Of a DNA stretch of 14,938 nucleotides, positions 1 to 7,715 are shown piece after piece; position 1 is the first letter of the stretch; every line of letters starts with the position of its first letter. The stretch is from Piscirickettsiaceae bacterium (GTDB lineage: Bacteria; Pseudomonadota; Gammaproteobacteria; Nitrosococcales; Methylophagaceae): positions 1 through 14,938 of the forward strand of contig DAOUSV010000020.1 of NCBI GenBank assembly GCA_030627065.1, read 5' to 3'. The translations under genes and the position numbers were made by a program. The notes under the pieces were generated by a model that saw nothing but the letters and a program-made list of their open reading frames with translations, searched no databases and was not told where the DNA came from.

Positions 1-488
1 TCGAGGTCTACAGCTGAAAACTGCCGAATGAAAGGAAAAATAGCAATGTCAGTGATGCTTATATTGTCACTCGATAAATAGCGAGTTTCCATTAAGCGAC
101 GTTCAAGAATCAATAATGATTGCTCCCCCTGCTGTCTATAGAACTGTTCGGATTGTTCTGGATAACGATCGGCATATTTATAGTGATCAAGCCAATGTTT
201 GAATTCACCATCATTATTAGAAATAAGCTTTTCGTCAATTACGGATAGCCAATTTTCAGGATCATTCTGTTGCAAAGCCCAATACATAATATCTAAACTT
301 TCATCAATAACCTGTGATTCATCGGTAAGCAAGACTGGCACTGTTGATTTTGGTGAAATATCTTTTAATGCTTGCGGTTTGTTGCGCAAAACTACTTCAC
401 GAAGTTCGACCTGAATGCCGCTTACAGCGATAGCCATACGAGCTCGCATGGCATAAGGACAGCGGCGAAAGCTATATAATATATGCAC
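1..488 (-). CDS. Glutathione S-transferase family protein (3' end outside window)
   Basis: About 162 codons are visible before the window edge. The N-terminus is a thioredoxin-fold GST domain: a first beta strand (VHILYSF), then a CPYA motif with Cys10 as the likely active-site residue followed by MRARMAI, the STVPVL segment with the cis-proline, and VIDESLDIM, which fits the glutathione-contacting Glu-Ser turn. The later part (DNISITDIAIFPFIRQF) matches the helical C-terminal GST domain and its conserved Asp. The start is GTG at 488-486: an in-frame TAA lies two codons upstream, and the next ATG would remove the active-site Cys. An AGAG about 10 bases upstream is a modest ribosome site. The gene lies 112 bases beyond kdsB on the same strand and may be co-transcribed. 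The family is clear. Substrate and exact role (detoxification, thiol reduction or a regulatory GST fold) are not. Confidence 0.85.
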   Translation of the reverse strand, partial: MHILYSFRRCPYAMRARMAIAVSGIQVELREVVLRNKPQALKDISPKSTVPVLLTDESQVIDESLDIMYWALQQNDPENWLSVIDEKLISNNDGEFKHWLDHYKYADRYPEQSEQFYRQQGEQSLLILERRLMETRYLSSDNISITDIAIFPFIRQFSAVDL

Positions 489-600
489 TGTTTAGATCTC
501 TACAGATGGTATATTGGGATGACTATCTTTAATCACTAAGATTTTCCATTCATCGAAAATAGGAGCTAATTCAGTCAAGGTAACAAGTTCTGATTTATCA
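489..600 (-). other. kdsB-GST spacer with a short orphan reading frame
   Basis: This 112-base gap follows the kdsB stop, which is a run of three in-frame stops (TAA TGA TAA). A different frame stays open from inside the kdsB end to a TAA at 494-492, three bases before the GST start. It reads as a plausible peptide ending FDEWKILVIKDSHPNIPSVEI. It has no ATG and no convincing ribosome site. TTG at 578-576 would give 28 residues and GTG further in would give fewer. KdsB already ends where its family normally ends, so a frameshifted KdsB tail is unlikely. It may be a tiny gene, a remnant, or chance. I see no convincing terminator here. Confidence 0.2.
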
Positions 601-1359
601 TTATCGAGATACTTTCAACAAACTCCGAACAGCATCTAAATCATCTGCCGTATCAACACCATGTCCAGCACTAATTTTTGCTAGGCTCATGTGGATTTTC
701 TTGCCGTGATAGATAGCACGTAATTGTTCTAGCGATTCTTCTTGTTCTAGTACGCAAGGGCTTAATTCAGCATAGTGCTTTAAGAAGCTGGCGCGGTAGC
801 CGTATAAACCGATATGACGGTAATGAGGCAGTTCAGGTGGCAGTGTTGATTGTTGGTCGAAGTGGTCACGCATCCATGGAATGGGAGCTCTGCTGAAATA
901 GAGTGCATAGCCTTGGCTGTCCATCACTACTTTGACTATATTGGGATCGAAGACGTGTTTTTCTTGGTCTATTTGGCTGTATAGCGTGGCAATGTCAGCA
1001 TTTTCATGTTGTAATAAATCGTCAGCGACTTGATTGATTAGTTCGGCCGGTAAGCACGGTTCATCACCTTGTACATTGATAATAATGTCATTATCAGCAA
1101 AAGATTTGATGCTAGCAACTTCTGCAAGACGATCTGTGCCTGATGGATGATCAGCTCGGGTCATACAGACATCGGCGCCAAATTCGTGAGCTACCTTTGC
1201 AATTCGCTCATCATCTGTGGCAATAATAACCTCGGTGGCTTGGCTTTCTTGGGCACGTTCATAGACATGTTGAATCATTGGTTTGCCAGCGATATCCAGC
1301 AAGGGCTTACCGGGTAATCGAGATGATGCATAGCGTGCTGGAATAACAATCTTAAACAT
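601..1359 (-). CDS. kdsB: 3-deoxy-manno-octulosonate cytidylyltransferase (CMP-KDO synthetase)
   Basis: This cytoplasmic enzyme activates KDO with CTP to CMP-KDO, the donor for the inner core sugar of lipopolysaccharide. The 252 residues match the usual length of about 250. The nucleotide-binding N-terminus reads FKIVIPARYASSRLPGKPL, followed by ATDD (47-50), DHPSGTDR (70-77) and VQGDEP (96-101), whose Asp fits the metal-binding position of the family. GVDTADDLDAV near the end is the standard KdsB tail. The ATG shares its A with the TAA stop of the upstream Trm112-family gene (TAATG), so the two are probably translationally coupled. It is the last clear member of the exbB-exbD-msbA-lpxK-ycaR-kdsB run. 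Confidence 0.97.
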   Translation of the reverse strand: MFKIVIPARYASSRLPGKPLLDIAGKPMIQHVYERAQESQATEVIIATDDERIAKVAHEFGADVCMTRADHPSGTDRLAEVASIKSFADNDIIINVQGDEPCLPAELINQVADDLLQHENADIATLYSQIDQEKHVFDPNIVKVVMDSQGYALYFSRAPIPWMRDHFDQQSTLPPELPHYRHIGLYGYRASFLKHYAELSPCVLEQEESLEQLRAIYHGKKIHMSLAKISAGHGVDTADDLDAVRSLLKVSR

Positions 1360-1541
1360 TATTTTACTTCTTCATCAGCGGCAAGTTCACGTGCTTCATC
1401 GGTGAGCATAACAGGTATGTCATCACGAATAGGGTAGGCAACACGACATGTCGGACAGATGAGTTCCTGTTGTGATTTTTGATAGTGAAGGCTGCCTTTA
1501 CAGCTTGGACAGGCGAGAATATCGAGTAGGGTTTTATCCAT
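1359..1541 (-). CDS. ycaR: Trm112/YcaR-family small zinc-binding protein
   Basis: A 60-residue protein with the bacterial Trm112-like (UPF0434) pattern: LLDILACPSCKGSL at the N-terminus, a second Cys pair in LICPTC, then VAYPIRDDIPVML. Cys11, Cys14, Cys29 and Cys32 form a plausible zinc site. Eukaryotic and archaeal Trm112 activates methyltransferases; the bacterial protein's role is less well established, so no partner is assigned. It sits between lpxK and kdsB, the common position in gammaproteobacteria. Its start overlaps the lpxK end by 8 bases, and its stop overlaps the kdsB ATG by one base, so translation of all three is probably coupled. Confidence 0.93.
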   Translation of the reverse strand: MDKTLLDILACPSCKGSLHYQKSQQELICPTCRVAYPIRDDIPVMLTDEARELAADEEVK

Positions 1542-2517
1542 GAGGATTGTTCCTTAGTTTTTCTATAATTAATGGGGCTAGTTTACTGCTTATTGATGCT
1601 TCAATGGGGATATACCACATATCATCATGAGCAAAGCGTGTACATTTTACGGCATCTTTTTCGGTCATTAAAATGGCATTATCATCATTAAATTTCAGGT
1701 CACTGGCTTGATAAGAGTGATGATCGGTAAAAGGGTGAGGGATGATTGACAGCTCTTGTTGTGATAGTTGGTCAAAGAAACGATCAGGATTACCAATACC
1801 TGCAATAGCATGAATAGTTTGTGTGCTAAATTCAGTAAGTGATTTTGTTAATGTTGGATCGAGCACGTTAATAGCATCACCTTGTGTTAAATTCATTGTG
1901 TATTCAGCTGTGTCATTGGTCGAATTATGTACAATAAAGTCGATATCAGAAAGCCGAGATGGTGGCTCACGTAAAGGGCCTGCGGGCAGGCAATACTGAT
2001 TACCAAAAAGACGCTGACCATCCACCACTACAATTTCAATATCACGATTTAATGCGTAATGTTGTAGGCCATCATCAGAGATAATAATGTCACAGTCATT
2101 ATCCTGTAAAAGCTGTTGTCCTGCTTCAATACGATTAGGCGATACCACCATTGGGCACGCTGTTTGTCGGGCGATAATAATCGGTTCATCACCAACAATA
2201 GCGGCATCACTTTGAGCGGTGACTGTTTGAGGATAGGATACTGCTTTACCGCCATAACCACGGCTAATAATTCCGGGCTTAAATCCCGCTTGTTGTAACT
2301 GTTTTGCTAGCCAGATAACGAATGGTGTTTTACCTGTGCCACCTACGCTAATATTACCGACAATAATGACGGGAACGGAGAGTTGCTGTTGTTTGAATAT
2401 TCCAACTTTATAGAGTGCTTTTCGTAGTGAAATCACAAACCGATAAAGTAAGGATAAAGGCGATAGTAACCAGCGAATAGGATGTGGTTGATACCAAGTA
2501 CTAACAAGCCATTTCAT
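1534..2517 (-). CDS. lpxK: Tetraacyldisaccharide 4'-kinase (lipid A biosynthesis)
   Basis: This enzyme phosphorylates the 4' position of the tetraacyldisaccharide precursor to give lipid IVA at the inner face of the cytoplasmic membrane. The 327 residues are of normal length. An N-terminal hydrophobic and basic segment (WLLSPLSLLYRFVISLRKALY, about 16-36) fits the membrane-associated helix. The P-loop is GNISVGGTGKTP (about 54-65), followed by GFKPGIISRGYGG. The segments ISDDGLQHYAL and VVVDGQRLFGNQYCLPAGPLREP are LpxK family signatures, and LMTEKDAVKC lies near the end. The ATG starts one base after the msbA TAA, so the two are almost certainly co-transcribed. LpxK makes the lipid that MsbA's pathway exports once KDO and further acyl chains are added. 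Confidence 0.97.
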   Translation of the reverse strand: MKWLVSTWYQPHPIRWLLSPLSLLYRFVISLRKALYKVGIFKQQQLSVPVIIVGNISVGGTGKTPFVIWLAKQLQQAGFKPGIISRGYGGKAVSYPQTVTAQSDAAIVGDEPIIIARQTACPMVVSPNRIEAGQQLLQDNDCDIIISDDGLQHYALNRDIEIVVVDGQRLFGNQYCLPAGPLREPPSRLSDIDFIVHNSTNDTAEYTMNLTQGDAINVLDPTLTKSLTEFSTQTIHAIAGIGNPDRFFDQLSQQELSIIPHPFTDHHSYQASDLKFNDDNAILMTEKDAVKCTRFAHDDMWYIPIEASISSKLAPLIIEKLRNNPHG

Positions 2518-2518
2518 G

Positions 2519-4288
2519 TTAATCGTTTGATGTATCTAGTTCTTGGAATTGCAGACGATGCAGTTCTGCATAGTGAGTGCCTTTAGTAATCAATTCAGCA
2601 TGGGTGCCAGTTTCAACAATATGACCATCGTGCATCACAATAATTTGATCTGCTTTTTCGATGGTGGATAGACGATGAGCAATCACTAAGGTTGTCCGCT
2701 TATTCATCAATGTTTCTAGTGCAGCTTGAATATGACGTTCTGCTTCGCTATCCAATGATGCGGTTGCTTCATCTAAAATCAAGATCGGTGCATCTCGTAA
2801 TAAGGCACGAGCTATTGCCAAACGTTGGCGTTGACCACCGGATAACAAAACACCATTTTCACCAATATGCGTTGCTAAACCATCAGGTAAACGTTCAATA
2901 AAGTCCCACGCATGGGCAGCTTTTGCAGCTGCAATAATATCGTCGTTGGACACATGTTGTTTTTGACCGTAGGCAATATTATTGGCGATGGTATCGTTAA
3001 ATAGGATTACATTTTGATTAACTAATGATATTTGTTGGCGGAGGTTGCTTAAAGTTAACTCATTGATATTGATACCATCAATAGATATTACACCGTCATT
3101 AAGCGAATAAAAACGAGCAAGTAGCCCAACTAATGTTGTTTTACCACTGCCTGAATGTCCAACAAAGGCAATAGTTTGTCCCGCGCTTGCGTGGAATGAA
3201 ATATCACTGAGTACCGAGCCTTTGGCTGTATCGTAACTAAAATTAATATGTTGATATTGGATATCACCTTGAGCGCGATCTAATGTTTTTGAACCTGTAT
3301 CAGTTTCTGTTTCTTCATCAAGTAAGTCAAAAATACTTTGAGCGGCGGCGATACCACGTTGTAACTTACCGTTGATTTTTGTCAGACGCTTAATAGGTGC
3401 TAAGATCATAAACATGGCAGTAACAAATGAAATAAAACTCCCTGCTGATATTTGTTCTAACATTTCAGGAACAGTGGCAAGATAAATCACGCCCGATAAG
3501 CCTAAAACCGTAATCATTTGAATAATAGGCTGGCTAATAGCATCGGTAGTCACCATTTTCATTCTTTGTTGACGGTTATTTTGGTTCACTTTGTCAAAAC
3601 GTTTCATCTCATATTGCTGGCTACCAAAGGTTTTTACTTCACGGTGACCATCAATGATTTCACTACTAATATGGCTGACATCCCCCATTGATTGTTGAAT
3701 GTTTTTACTGATACGACGAAAGCGTGAGCTGACTTTAAACACAACGATTGCAATAAGTGGCGTGGTTAGTAAGATAATGAGAGATAAAGTACCATTGATA
3801 TAAATCATCCATGCCAACAAGCCGATAATGGTTAAAGTATCTCGGATAAGTGTTACTACGGCATCAGTAACTGCATTGGCAACCTGTTCAACATCAAACA
3901 GCAATTTAGACATAAGTTGACCAGAGGTACTTTTGTCATAAAAACTAGCAGGCAGGCTGATAAGGCGAGCAAACATTTCTTCGCGTAATGTTTTGATAAC
4001 ATTGCGAGCGATCCAGCCTAAACCGTAAGAGGTAAAGAAGTTGGCTACACCGCGGATTAGAAATAAGCCAATTAACGCCAAAGGAATGAGGCGAATTGTA
4101 TCAACATCACGTTCAACAAAACTGCCGTCCATTAACGGTTTCATTAATGCGGCTAAACCTGTTTCTGTTGCTGCGAACACCAACATAGCAAGGACTGCAC
4201 CTATAAATACGAGGCGATAGGGCTTTACGTAACGTAATAAACGTTGGTAAAGCTCGCGGGATGTCATAATATCTTGCGTGTGATTCAT
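2519..4288 (-). CDS. msbA: Lipid A export ABC transporter MsbA (permease-ATPase)
   Basis: MsbA is an inner-membrane homodimer that flips core-lipid A to the periplasmic leaflet using ATP. The 589 residues are near the usual 580. Residues about 20-310 form the six-helix ABC exporter domain. The nucleotide-binding domain has Walker A GHSGSGKTT (377-385), Q-loop Gln425, signature LSGGQ (482-486), Walker B ILILDE (502-507) and H-loop His538. All catalytic positions are intact. The ATG overlaps the exbD stop as ATGA, which supports the first Met as start, although an in-frame ATG at codon 8 is possible. Other half-size ABC exporters share this architecture; the position directly before lpxK makes MsbA by far the best call. 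Confidence 0.95.
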   Translation of the reverse strand: MNHTQDIMTSRELYQRLLRYVKPYRLVFIGAVLAMLVFAATETGLAALMKPLMDGSFVERDVDTIRLIPLALIGLFLIRGVANFFTSYGLGWIARNVIKTLREEMFARLISLPASFYDKSTSGQLMSKLLFDVEQVANAVTDAVVTLIRDTLTIIGLLAWMIYINGTLSLIILLTTPLIAIVVFKVSSRFRRISKNIQQSMGDVSHISSEIIDGHREVKTFGSQQYEMKRFDKVNQNNRQQRMKMVTTDAISQPIIQMITVLGLSGVIYLATVPEMLEQISAGSFISFVTAMFMILAPIKRLTKINGKLQRGIAAAQSIFDLLDEETETDTGSKTLDRAQGDIQYQHINFSYDTAKGSVLSDISFHASAGQTIAFVGHSGSGKTTLVGLLARFYSLNDGVISIDGININELTLSNLRQQISLVNQNVILFNDTIANNIAYGQKQHVSNDDIIAAAKAAHAWDFIERLPDGLATHIGENGVLLSGGQRQRLAIARALLRDAPILILDEATASLDSEAERHIQAALETLMNKRTTLVIAHRLSTIEKADQIIVMHDGHIVETGTHAELITKGTHYAELHRLQFQELDTSND

Positions 4289-4710
4289 TCTGCTTCTTTT
4301 GATGTTTGACGAGTTGCCAACGTGAGTCGGGTGTAACCTAATTGCTGTGATGTATCCATTGCCGTGACAATATTCTGATATTCAGCATTGGCATCGGCAC
4401 TGATAATAATATGAGGATCGACATTATCACCAACAACTTGCTTCAGTGCTTTTGCCAGTTCTTCTTTGCTAGGTTGTTCTAGGCTAATGCCATTAACAAT
4501 GAATACGCCATCTGCATTGATAATAATATCGATGGCTTTTTCTTGTTCTGCCAGTGCTTGTCCTGTTGCTTCGGGTAAATCAACTTTAAGTGAGCTTTCA
4601 CGGATAAAACTGGTTGATACCATAAAGAATAGGAGCAATAAAAACACGACATCAATCATCGGAGTCAGATTAACATCAGGCTCCTCAGTGCGTGTTGGTG
4701 AAAGTTTCAC
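4285..4710 (-). CDS. exbD: ExbD/TolR-family proton-motive-force transducer
   Basis: A 141-residue protein with a short cytoplasmic N-terminus, one transmembrane helix (about 18-38) and a periplasmic domain. The segment LTPMIDVVFLLLLFFM carries Asp20, the conserved membrane acidic residue through which protons pass in ExbD and TolR. The C-terminal part (IIISADANAEYQNIVTAMDTSQQLGYTRLTLATR) is the typical ExbD periplasmic fold. The start is GTG, overlapping the exbB stop as GTGA, with GAGGAA about 9 bases upstream. It works as a complex with the ExbB-like protein. No TonB, TolA or TolB gene is nearby, so the energised partner is unknown. Placement next to lipid A genes is conserved in several gammaproteobacteria. 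Confidence 0.92.
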   Translation of the reverse strand: MKLSPTRTEEPDVNLTPMIDVVFLLLLFFMVSTSFIRESSLKVDLPEATGQALAEQEKAIDIIINADGVFIVNGISLEQPSKEELAKALKQVVGDNVDPHIIISADANAEYQNIVTAMDTSQQLGYTRLTLATRQTSKEAE

Positions 4711-5342
4711 GACTTCTGTTCCTCATCGATATCAAACTTGCGTTCACCATGTAATATTTCGATTAATTTCATTGCTTGCTCTTCCATATCAACTACTAAT
4801 ATGCTGATTTTCCCTCTGAAATAACGATAGAAAATAACACTTGGAATGGCAACCATTAAGCCCATTGCTGTGGTTAGTAACGCTTCTGAGATACCGCCGG
4901 CTAATGTTTCAGGGTTACCAACACCTTCTGCTGTGATAACTGCAAACACTTTAATCATGCCGATAACCGTACCTAATAAACCCATCAGTGGCGAAATGGC
5001 GGCAATCGTACCAAGTGTATTCAGGTTACGTTCTAATTGTACGGTGACATGACGACCGACATCTTCAATACCTTCGCGAGTGATTTCGCGTGAATAATCA
5101 CGATTGACCAAGCCTGCAGCAAGAATTTGACCTAACGGTGAGTTATCTTTTAATGCTTGAATACGGTTGTCATCAACCTGATTATAACGTAGCCATTGCC
5201 AGATTTGAGTGATTAACTCAGGTGGAGAAATACGTTTTGTTTGCAAGCTCCAAAAGCGTTCACCAACGATTGCTGTAGCGATAGTAAGGCAAATAAGCAG
5301 GGGATACATCAACCAGCCGCCCGCAGTAAAAAACTCCAACAT
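4707..5342 (-). CDS. exbB: ExbB/TolQ/MotA-family proton channel protein
   Basis: The 211 residues show the three-helix plan of the family: TM1 about 8-27 after a short periplasmic N-terminus, a long cytoplasmic loop, TM2 about 112-134 (GTIAAISPLMGLLGTVIGMIKVF) and TM3 about 153-173 (EALLTTAMGLMVAIPSVIFY). The TM2 and TM3 motifs are the family's most conserved parts. With ExbD it forms an inner-membrane motor driven by the proton gradient. The ATG follows AAGGA with a 10-base spacer, a little long. It is the first gene after comEC, 65 bases downstream, and heads the coupled run to kdsB. The ExbB-versus-TolQ choice rests on similarity; the partner protein cannot be named. Confidence 0.92.
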   Translation of the reverse strand: MLEFFTAGGWLMYPLLICLTIATAIVGERFWSLQTKRISPPELITQIWQWLRYNQVDDNRIQALKDNSPLGQILAAGLVNRDYSREITREGIEDVGRHVTVQLERNLNTLGTIAAISPLMGLLGTVIGMIKVFAVITAEGVGNPETLAGGISEALLTTAMGLMVAIPSVIFYRYFRGKISILVVDMEEQAMKLIEILHGERKFDIDEEQKS

Positions 5343-5376
5343 AGTGCATCATTCCTTGGTGGATAAAATTATGTCC

Positions 5377-5403
5377 ATAATACGTTAAAAAGGTGCGGGT
5401 CAG
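5377..5403 (-). promoter_or_regulatory. Possible promoter for the exbB-kdsB run
   Basis: In the 65-base comEC-exbB gap the minus strand has TATTAT (5377-5382) as a -10 candidate and CTGACC (5398-5403) as a weak -35, separated by 15 bases, shorter than ideal. Transcription would begin about 27 bases before the exbB ATG, leaving its AAGGA (5353-5357) intact. I see no terminator between comEC and exbB, so read-through from comEC is also possible. Confidence 0.25.
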
Positions 5404-5407
5404 AAGC

Positions 5408-7669
5408 TTAGTAACGCCAAATATTTGTTGATGATTGTCGCCATGTCGTTATTAGCGGATCACTTTGATGATCAAACTTAAATTGAATCGCACCATGGTC
5501 GGCGCTATTGAACATTGTAATGTCGCGTCGTTGATAGCGATCAGTAATGCGTTTAGCAGGGAAGTGGTAGCGATTATTATAGCCAACAGGGAATAATACA
5601 TATTGTGCTTGAACGGCATTTATAAAGGCATTACTAGAGGATGTTTTACTGCCATGATGCGGTGCGATAAGCACTGTTGACGGTAGTAGATCGTTATAAC
5701 GCGCAATAAGTTGCTGTTCAGATGTGTATTCAATATCACCAGTGAGTAGAACGCTATGTCTTTTATTCGACACTTTTAGCACACAGGATAAATTATTTTC
5801 ACTACCTACATCATCACGATTAGGATTAAGCATCATAAAATCAACACCATCCCATTGCCATGACTGTCCCGCATGGCAATGGTTAGCATTAGGCAATAAT
5901 TCAGGCACACTGCTGAATACTTGAGTAACGTTTATAGCATTAATCAGTGGAAGCGCACCGCCAATATGATCGTTATCTGCATGGCTAATAATTAAGCTAT
6001 CAACGAGCGTAATGCCCTGATGTTGTAGAAATGGCAGAACAATAGCGGTGCCTGTATTGAATGAATCGCTGAATTTAGGACCGGTATCAAATACCAATGT
6101 GTGATGTTTCGTTTGGATAACAGCGGATAAACCTTGTCCGACATCTAATAATGTAAACCAGAACTCACCATTATTGGGCTGTTCAGAGTTGTAGAAAAAT
6201 AAAGGTGAAAAACCAATAATGCCGAGCCACTTTGCAGTAAAATTTTTTGGTGTTAACAATAATAACGTACCGAGAGTGATAGGTATGTAATAAAGCGTCG
6301 GGATAGAGGGCGAATTCCAGTGTGAATATGGGACGGTGGCTAGATAGTCTAAAAAATACCAGACTAGATTGAGTATTTGATCCGCCACCTGTAAAAGCAA
6401 AACAGCAATAGGTTCAGCAAACCATAATAAGAAACTGGCAAGCAATATAATGGGCACAACCAAAAGGCTGATAATGGGAACCACCACAAAATTAGCAAGG
6501 GGAGCAATCAGTGATGTTTGCATAAAGAATAAGAACAGTAAAGGCGTGAGCCCTAGTGCAATTAATGTGTGTATTTTTGCCCATTGCCAGCGCGGAGAAG
6601 GAAAGCGATTTTGACTTATAAATAAGATAATGCCGACGGCTGAGAATGAGAGCCAAAAACCAGCAGATAATACCGATAATGGATCGATAACCACGATCAG
6701 CAATAAACTAATTGCTAAAAGTCGACTTGCTGGAATAGGCCGACGAATGAGTAATGAAATCATCACTGTTGCCACCATAATCATGGCGCGTTGGCTGGGT
6801 ATTGAAAATCCGGCTAATGCCGCATAAAAAAGAGCCAATATAAATCCGCCAATAGCACCGGCTTCTTTTGCAGGAATATGTAATAGGTTAGCTGTTTTTC
6901 GTGACCATAAAAAGCGAAAGATAAAGAAGCCAATAGCTGCCGCCAAACCAATATGTAACCCTGAAATAGCTAATAAATGACTAGTGCCAGACAAGCGAAG
7001 AACTTGCCATTGTTGTGGGCTAATATTATGACGGATTCCGGTTGCTAAGCCTTGAATAAGACCAATATGCGGGCTATCAATTAGGTGTTTCTCAATCGCT
7101 TTTGTTAATGACTGACGAATTGTATTGATCGAGTAAATGGATCTGGATTCAAGTAATTTATTGTCAGCAGAGGTGCGAACATAACCAGTAGCGCCAATTC
7201 CTTGCTGAAATAACCAGCCTTCATAATCAAAAGAGCCTGGATTACTCATGCCTCTAGGTTGTTTTAAGCGCAGAGTTAGCTGCCATCGATCAGCTGCATG
7301 TAATTGTTCTGGTCGAGTTTGATACCAATTTAAACGTAATTTATTCGGCAGAGTGATAGCGTTAGATTTATCAGGGCTGAACTCAAATCGAATTAATCGT
7401 GTTTGATGTTCAGGGACATTACTAATCGTACCGCTGATAACTAGGTCCTGACCGACCAGATCATTATTTAAACGGTCATTAAGCAATAGATTAGTTTGAA
7501 ACAAGGTCCACAAAGCTGCTAAAGCAATGATCGCCAGCCAACGAACATAAGGATAAAACAAGAAGATACAGACAGGAATAAAAGCCCATAGCCACTGAAT
7601 AGAAGGCATTTCAGGCAGCTGTAAAAATAACAAACACCCTATTGCAAATGATATGGCAGTTTTAATCAT
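5408..7669 (-). CDS. comEC: ComEC/Rec2-family DNA internalization channel protein
   Basis: ComEC is the inner-membrane channel through which single-stranded DNA enters during natural transformation. From ATG 7667-7669 the protein has 753 residues, a usual size. It has hydrophobic helices and a DUF4131-like N-terminal part, then the polytopic Competence domain (LAISGLHIGLAAAIGFFIFRF, then AGFSIPSQRAMIMV), then a C-terminal metallo-beta-lactamase-like domain: LLDVGQG (about 507), SHADNDHIGG (about 561, the HxDxDH metal motif), TGDIE (about 643) and APHHGS (about 669). The frame is open 25 codons further upstream, but that extension lacks hydrophobic character and would run into the divergent gene; the chosen start has AAGGGA a few bases upstream. 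All metal-site motifs look intact. Whether the organism is transformable depends on pilus and ComEA genes elsewhere. Confidence 0.95.
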   Translation of the reverse strand: MIKTAISFAIGCLLFLQLPEMPSIQWLWAFIPVCIFLFYPYVRWLAIIALAALWTLFQTNLLLNDRLNNDLVGQDLVISGTISNVPEHQTRLIRFEFSPDKSNAITLPNKLRLNWYQTRPEQLHAADRWQLTLRLKQPRGMSNPGSFDYEGWLFQQGIGATGYVRTSADNKLLESRSIYSINTIRQSLTKAIEKHLIDSPHIGLIQGLATGIRHNISPQQWQVLRLSGTSHLLAISGLHIGLAAAIGFFIFRFLWSRKTANLLHIPAKEAGAIGGFILALFYAALAGFSIPSQRAMIMVATVMISLLIRRPIPASRLLAISLLLIVVIDPLSVLSAGFWLSFSAVGIILFISQNRFPSPRWQWAKIHTLIALGLTPLLFLFFMQTSLIAPLANFVVVPIISLLVVPIILLASFLLWFAEPIAVLLLQVADQILNLVWYFLDYLATVPYSHWNSPSIPTLYYIPITLGTLLLLTPKNFTAKWLGIIGFSPLFFYNSEQPNNGEFWFTLLDVGQGLSAVIQTKHHTLVFDTGPKFSDSFNTGTAIVLPFLQHQGITLVDSLIISHADNDHIGGALPLINAINVTQVFSSVPELLPNANHCHAGQSWQWDGVDFMMLNPNRDDVGSENNLSCVLKVSNKRHSVLLTGDIEYTSEQQLIARYNDLLPSTVLIAPHHGSKTSSSNAFINAVQAQYVLFPVGYNNRYHFPAKRITDRYQRRDITMFNSADHGAIQFKFDHQSDPLITTWRQSSTNIWRY

Positions 7670-7677
7670 AAATCCCT

Positions 7678-7683
7678 TATAAT
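7678..7683 (+). promoter_or_regulatory. Candidate -10 box for the DUF2062 gene
   Basis: A perfect TATAAT lies in the 46 bases between the divergent comEC and DUF2062 starts. Transcription would start near 7690, about 25 bases before the DUF2062 ATG. No good -35 hexamer sits 16-18 bases upstream, so the call is weak. The box overlaps the comEC leader, so the two genes may interfere with each other's expression. Confidence 0.35.
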
Positions 7684-7715
7684 AAACCTTATCTAAACAA
7701 AAATGACAAGATTGA

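Noticed and set aside
199..414. Plus-strand open frame of 71 codons
   Set aside because: It is antisense to the GST-family gene, whose motifs are clear, and shows no recognisable protein features.
541..560. Six-base inverted repeat ATTTTC/GAAAAT after kdsB as a terminator
   Set aside because: The stem is short and almost all A-T, with no T run beyond it, so it is unlikely to terminate transcription.
601..640. Frameshift at the end of kdsB fusing it to the downstream orphan frame
   Set aside because: KdsB already has the family's normal length and tail (GVDTADDLDAV plus a few residues), and the other frame has a TGA just before the junction.
4466..4807. Plus-strand open frame of 113 codons
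   Set aside because: It lies antisense across exbD and the exbB end; Ser- and Ile-rich content reflects the complementary strand of real coding sequence.
7670..7715. Minus-strand TTGTCA with TTTATT as a comEC promoter
   Set aside because: Spacing is 17 bases, but transcription would start in or past the AAGGGA ribosome site, so it would not give a normal comEC message.
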